Positions 61,111 through 64,000 of a stretch of DNA of 64,000 nt are shown here, piece after piece. The translations under genes and the position numbers were made by a program. The notes under the pieces were generated by a model. The model did no database searches. It saw only the letters and a program-made list of their open reading frames with translations, and had not been told where the DNA came from. This DNA comes from Variovorax boronicumulans. Its GTDB lineage: Bacteria > Pseudomonadota > Gammaproteobacteria > Burkholderiales > Burkholderiaceae_C. Within the stretch, counting starts at the first letter, position 1, and the number at the start of each line of letters is the position of its first letter. The stretch covers positions 539,132-603,131 of the forward strand of contig NZ_JAAAFX010000007.1 of assembly GCF_019352895.1 (NCBI RefSeq), in the 5' to 3' direction.

Positions 61111-62185
61111 CCGCCTCGCAGGGCCGCGCGGCGCGGCCTGGTCGGCCCTCGCCGCGGCGCTGGTGCTGGCGGGCTGCGCGAGCGGACCCAAGGGTGGCGA
61201 GGGCCGCAGCGGTCGCGACGGCCCGGGCGCCAATCCGCCGTCGAACCTGAGCAGCGTGCCCGATGCCGAGCCGCGCATCGAATCGATCCGCGGCAGCGGC
61301 GGCACCAGCAAGCCCTACACCGTGCTGGGCCGCTCCTACGTGCCGATCACCGACGACCGGCCGCTGCGCGAGAGCGGCGTGGCCTCCTGGTACGGCAACA
61401 AGTTCCACGGCCAGTCGACGGCCAGCGGCGAGCCCTACGACATGTACGCGATGACCGCGGCGCACAAGACGCTGCCGCTGCCCAGCTATGTGCGGGTGCG
61501 CAATCCGGCCAACGGCCGCGAGGTGGTGGTCCGGGTCAACGACCGCGGCCCCTTCCACGACGGCCGCATCATCGACCTGAGCTACACCGCCGCGCTCAAG
61601 CTCGACCTGCTGCGCGGCGTGGGGCCGGTGGAGATCGAGCGCATCACCAACGAGGACATCCGCACCGGCGCCTGGCGCCGCGGTGGCGAGCCGATGCTGG
61701 CCTCGGCCACACCGCCACCGCCGCCCCCACCGCCGCCTCCCAGGGCCGTGGCCCCGGCACCCGTGGCCGTGCCCGCCGCCTGGACCGCGAACGCCGCGGC
61801 AGCGCCGGCCGACAGCGTCGCGCTGCCCGCGCAGCCTTCCGCGGCATCCGCGCCGTCGGCGATGGTCGTGACCGAACTGCCGCCCTTGACGCCGGCCGCA
61901 GCGCCGACGCCCTCGCCGCTGCCGACGTCATCGAACGCCGAGGCACCGTCCGCCGGCTTCTGGCTGCAGCTGGGCGCCTTCCGCGAACGCGATGGCGCCG
62001 AGGGCCTGCGCAACCGGGCCGCACGCGGCCTGCCGGCGCTGGCCTCGCAGCTGCGCGTGTTCAGCGAGGACGGCACGCACCGGCTGCAGGCCGGGCCCTT
62101 CGCCACGCGCGACGCGGCGGCTGCGACCGTGTCGCAGGTGCGCGAGGAACTGCGCATCGCGCCGATCGTGGTCGAGCGGCGCTGA
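61094..62185 (+). CDS. rlpA: RlpA-like septal ring lytic transglycosylase with SPOR domain
   Basis: 363 residues. Signal ALAAALVLAGC (lipobox LAGC). Double-psi beta-barrel: GVASWYGNKFHGQSTASGEPYDMYAMTAAHKTLPLPSYVRVRNPANGREVVVRVNDRGPFHDGRIIDLS, with the catalytic Glu (SGE) and Asp (VNDRGPF) of RlpA. A low-complexity linker follows with a run of ten prolines, then a SPOR domain (GFWLQLGAFRERDGAEGLRNR ... HRLQAGPFATRDAAAATVSQVREEL) that binds denuded septal glycans. It overlaps glnE by 17 bases. Confidence 0.9.
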   Translation: MRSLADRLAGPRGAAWSALAAALVLAGCASGPKGGEGRSGRDGPGANPPSNLSSVPDAEPRIESIRGSGGTSKPYTVLGRSYVPITDDRPLRESGVASWYGNKFHGQSTASGEPYDMYAMTAAHKTLPLPSYVRVRNPANGREVVVRVNDRGPFHDGRIIDLSYTAALKLDLLRGVGPVEIERITNEDIRTGAWRRGGEPMLASATPPPPPPPPPPRAVAPAPVAVPAAWTANAAAAPADSVALPAQPSAASAPSAMVVTELPPLTPAAAPTPSPLPTSSNAEAPSAGFWLQLGAFRERDGAEGLRNRAARGLPALASQLRVFSEDGTHRLQAGPFATRDAAAATVSQVREELRIAPIVVERR

Positions 62186-62195
62186 GCCGTTTTTC

Positions 62196-62654
62196 TCAGG
62201 CGATGGTCTTCTCGGCCACCGGCAGGCGCATGCCTACGCCGAGCCGGTTCCAGGCGTTGATCTGCGCGATCGCCACCGTCAGGTCGACGATCTCGGCGTC
62301 GCTGAACACCGCCTGCAGCTGCGCGAAGTCGGCATCGCGGTCGCCGTGGTGCTCGGCCAGGCGGGTCAGGCTCTCGGCCCAGTTGAGCGCGGCGCGTTCG
62401 CGCGCGTCATAGAAGCCGACCTCGCGCCAGGTCGCGATGCTGTTGATGTGCTGCCAGTCGACTTCGAGCTTGCGCAGGTCGCGCACGTGCATGTCGAGGC
62501 AGAAGGCGCAGCCGTTGAGCTGCGAGACGCGGGTCTGGACGATCTCGAACAGGCGCTGGCCCAGCGTGTGGCCGGCCAGTGCGCCATTGACGCCGAGCAT
62601 GGCCTGGTAGGCCTTGGGCGCGATCTTGAACCAGCTGAGGCGGGGGGTGTTCAT
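62196..62654 (-). CDS. Carboxymuconolactone decarboxylase/AhpD-family protein (ECF41 partner)
   Basis: 152 residues. CMD fold with the redox pair in GCAFCLDMHVRDLRK (CxxCxxxH, about residue 50-60), the AhpD-like motif; DARERAALNWAESLTRL and FSDAEIVDLTVAIAQINAWNRLGVGMRLP follow. Such proteins reduce peroxides or alkyl adducts. The gene follows an ECF41-type sigma gene and has a matching promoter, the standard COE partner arrangement. AAGGA precedes ATG 62654. The true substrate of ECF41-linked members is not known. Confidence 0.9.
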   Translation of the reverse strand: MNTPRLSWFKIAPKAYQAMLGVNGALAGHTLGQRLFEIVQTRVSQLNGCAFCLDMHVRDLRKLEVDWQHINSIATWREVGFYDARERAALNWAESLTRLAEHHGDRDADFAQLQAVFSDAEIVDLTVAIAQINAWNRLGVGMRLPVAEKTIA

Positions 62655-62695
62655 GACGGGTTTCCTTGTATGAAAGTCACTGGATACCCCCATAA

Positions 62696-62722
62696 GACGC
62701 GCCGGCCGCGGCGCCTGTGACA
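62696..62722 (-). promoter_or_regulatory. ECF41-type promoter of the decarboxylase gene
   Basis: TGTCACA (62722-62716), 16 bases, CGTC (62699-62696): the published ECF41 promoter pattern. The -35 element begins one base after the sigma gene's stop codon. The leader to ATG 62654 is about 35 bases. Confidence 0.82.
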
Positions 62723-62723
62723 C

Positions 62724-63605
62724 TCAAGGGCCGAAAGTCGCGGCGACGTGCGCCAACTTGTCGGGATTGCGCTGGGCATGGATGCGCACGATGCGTTCGC
62801 CGTCCCACTCGATGCCCTGCACCGACTCGAGCACGCCATCGACGTAGCGCACCAGCCCCGGCGCGCCGTTGACCTCGGCGATCTCGACGCGCACCGCGCC
62901 CGGGAAACGGCGCGCGACGGCGAAATAGATCTGCGCCACGCGCTGGGCGCCGACCATGGGCTTGCCGAAGGACGGCACCTTGCCGCCGCCGTCCCCGATG
63001 ATCGCCACGTCCTCGGCCAGCAGCGCCTTGAGGCCGTGCAGGTCGCCCTTCTGCGCCGCCTCGGCAAAGCCACGCAGCAGCCGCAGGTGGGTGTCGCGCG
63101 TCACGGCCTGGCGCGGGCGCTCGCCTTCGCGCACCTGGGTCCGGGCCCGGTGCACCAGCTGCCGGCAGGCGGCCTCGCTCTTGCCCAGCGTGTGGGCGAT
63201 CTCGCCGTAGTCGGCGTCGAAGACCTCGCGCAGCAGGAAGGCGGCCCGTGCCTCGGGCGCCAGCCGCTCGAGCAGCGTGAGGAAGGCCATCGAGAGGTCG
63301 TCGGCGCGTTCGAGCAGCTGCTCGGGCGTGGGCGGGCCGTCTTCGATCAGCGGTTCGGGCAGCCAGGTGCCCACGTAGTGGATGCGCTGCAGCTTGGCCG
63401 CGCGCAGCCGGTCGATGGCCAGCCGCGTGGTCACGGTGACCAGCCAGGCCTCGGCGCTGTCGAGCGTCTCGTGCACGGCGGCGTTCCAGCGCAGCCAGGC
63501 GTCCTGCACCACGTCCTCGGCCTCAGCCCGCGAGCCCAGCATGCGGTAGGCGATGCCCTGCAGCCGGGGGCGCAGGCGGTCGAAGGTGAGGGTGGCGTCG
63601 TCCAT
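62724..63605 (-). CDS. ECF41-type RNA polymerase sigma factor with SnoaL-like C-terminal domain
   Basis: 293 residues. Sigma region 2: FDRLRPRLQGIAYRMLGSRAEAEDVVQDAWLRWN; region 4: LEAR-like LLERLAPEARAAFLLREVFDADYGEIAHTLGKSEAACRQLVHRAR. The C-terminal 120 residues (RGFAEAAQKGDLHGLKALLAEDVAIIGDGGGKVPSFGKPMVGAQRVAQIY) are the SnoaL-like domain that controls ECF41 factors without an anti-sigma protein. ATG 63605 was chosen over GTG 63641 because the promoter overlaps the longer start. The start is so close to the -10 that the mRNA should be leaderless or nearly so. Confidence 0.93.
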   Translation of the reverse strand: MDDATLTFDRLRPRLQGIAYRMLGSRAEAEDVVQDAWLRWNAAVHETLDSAEAWLVTVTTRLAIDRLRAAKLQRIHYVGTWLPEPLIEDGPPTPEQLLERADDLSMAFLTLLERLAPEARAAFLLREVFDADYGEIAHTLGKSEAACRQLVHRARTQVREGERPRQAVTRDTHLRLLRGFAEAAQKGDLHGLKALLAEDVAIIGDGGGKVPSFGKPMVGAQRVAQIYFAVARRFPGAVRVEIAEVNGAPGLVRYVDGVLESVQGIEWDGERIVRIHAQRNPDKLAHVAATFGP

Positions 63606-63613
63606 GCCGCTCA

Positions 63614-63640
63614 GACGAACGGGTGCGGGTCGGTGTGACA
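63614..63640 (-). promoter_or_regulatory. ECF41-type autoregulatory promoter of the sigma gene
   Basis: TGTCACA (63640-63634), 16 bases, CGTC (63617-63614), identical in elements and spacing to the promoter of the downstream partner gene. Only eight bases separate CGTC from the ATG at 63605. Confidence 0.8.
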
Positions 63641-63660
63641 ACCCGCGCAGCGCATGGGCC

Positions 63661-64000
63661 TCAGGCGCCCTGGTATTCGGGCTTCGGGCCGAGCGAGGTG
63701 GCCAGTTCCTTGCGGTAGCGGTTGAGGTCCTGCACTGTCTTGAAGCTGCGGTTCATCAGCAGGCTCAGGTTGTGCAGGATGCGCTCGCCGACCTTGTTCT
63801 CCCAGACCGCGTCAAACTTGATCTGGTGGTCCAGCCAGTGCTCGAGCCAGTCCGGGTCGGGCATGCGGCTCTGGATGGTGTCGTTGGGGAACAGCGCCTT
63901 GCTCACGTGCAGGTTGGTCGGGTGCAGCGCCTGGGCCGTGCGGCGCGCGCTGGCCATCAGCACGCCGACCTTGGTGAAGGCGGCACGCGCCTCGTCGCCG
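63661..64000 (-). CDS. Unrecognised protein, C-terminal part (gene runs off the window)
   Basis: At least 112 residues up to the window edge, beginning in-frame GDEARAAFTKVGVLMASARRTAQALHP and ending LGPKPEYQGA. The sequence is mostly helical and rich in aromatic and charged residues (DPDWLEHWLDHQIKFDAVWENKVGERILHNLSLLMNRSFKTVQDLNRYRKEL). There are no cysteines, no membrane segment and no motif I recognise. Codon use is like that of the neighbours, which supports a real gene. An internal ATG at 63963 is possible, but the open frame continues upstream. Confidence 0.6.
   Translation of the reverse strand, partial: GDEARAAFTKVGVLMASARRTAQALHPTNLHVSKALFPNDTIQSRMPDPDWLEHWLDHQIKFDAVWENKVGERILHNLSLLMNRSFKTVQDLNRYRKELATSLGPKPEYQGA

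Noticed and set aside
58276..61311. Extension of the yhdP frame across glnE on the minus strand
   Set aside because: Only a shadow of glnE: the YhdP membrane anchor starts at 58275 and the extension has no homology-like features.
1..64000. CRISPR arrays, tRNA or rRNA genes, insertion sequences
   Set aside because: No regularly spaced repeat series, no tRNA-like cloverleaf or rRNA sequence and no transposase were noticed on either strand.

Overview
The window comes from a very GC-rich beta-proteobacterial chromosome, most likely Comamonadaceae and Variovorax-like. This placement rests on gene content (Bug-type solute receptors, DUF3717/DUF1289 protein, YaeQ, fused indolepyruvate:ferredoxin oxidoreductase with an Lrp partner, YhdP/GlnE/RlpA block) and on codon use. 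It was made by reading the sequence, without database searches. No rRNA, tRNA, CRISPR array, insertion sequence or prophage was seen.

Layout. 1-7.2 kb: 5' part of moaC, a periplasmic M48 protease with a C-terminal repeat region, and an orphan FAAL-PCP-C-A-PCP lipopeptide synthetase (A-domain code read as glycine-type) with no release domain. 7.2-16.3 kb: small membrane proteins, a TerC-family metal exporter behind a yybP-ykoY manganese riboswitch, small zinc/iron-type proteins, a TSUP permease, YaeQ, a FecA-like TonB receptor with a PepSY membrane partner, and purB. 16.3-25.4 kb: M48 protease plus YjgN, a GST, a fused IorAB with a divergent Lrp regulator and an odd duplicated leader, and a frameshifted AlbA/Schlafen-type gene. 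25.5-27.2 kb: MFS exporter.

27.5-42.5 kb is the catabolic core. A rightward operon (creatininase-family amidase, ABC ATPase, permease, FAD-linked oxidase, solute-binding protein, PDR-type reductase, RutR-like TetR regulator) faces a leftward operon (LtnD, LysR, Bug receptor, PdxA2, OtnK, OtnC, OtnI, amidohydrolase, RidA). The otn/ltn/pdxA2 genes convert four-carbon acid sugars to dihydroxyacetone phosphate. The amidohydrolase and RidA genes are translationally coupled to them. Together the two operons look like a pathway that opens a nitrogen-containing compound and feeds a C4 acid into triose metabolism; this is inference. Two TTGACCA half-sites of RutR type precede the rightward operon.

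42.6-45.9 kb: a homodimeric AceE-type E1 without E2/E3 genes, divergent from an Lrp regulator across an inverted repeat. 45.9-49.6 kb: a PhoX phosphatase with a 7-4-7 Pho box, a two-unit repeat, and MltA. 49.8-58.3 kb: OmpA-like lipoprotein, a FixJ-type regulator and PAS histidine kinase separated by the same repeat family, a Nit-type amidohydrolase, and YhdP. 58.3-62.2 kb: glnE and an RlpA-like lipoprotein. 62.2-63.6 kb: an ECF41-type sigma factor and its carboxymuconolactone-decarboxylase partner, both preceded by TGTCACA-N16-CGTC. The window ends inside an unrecognised gene.
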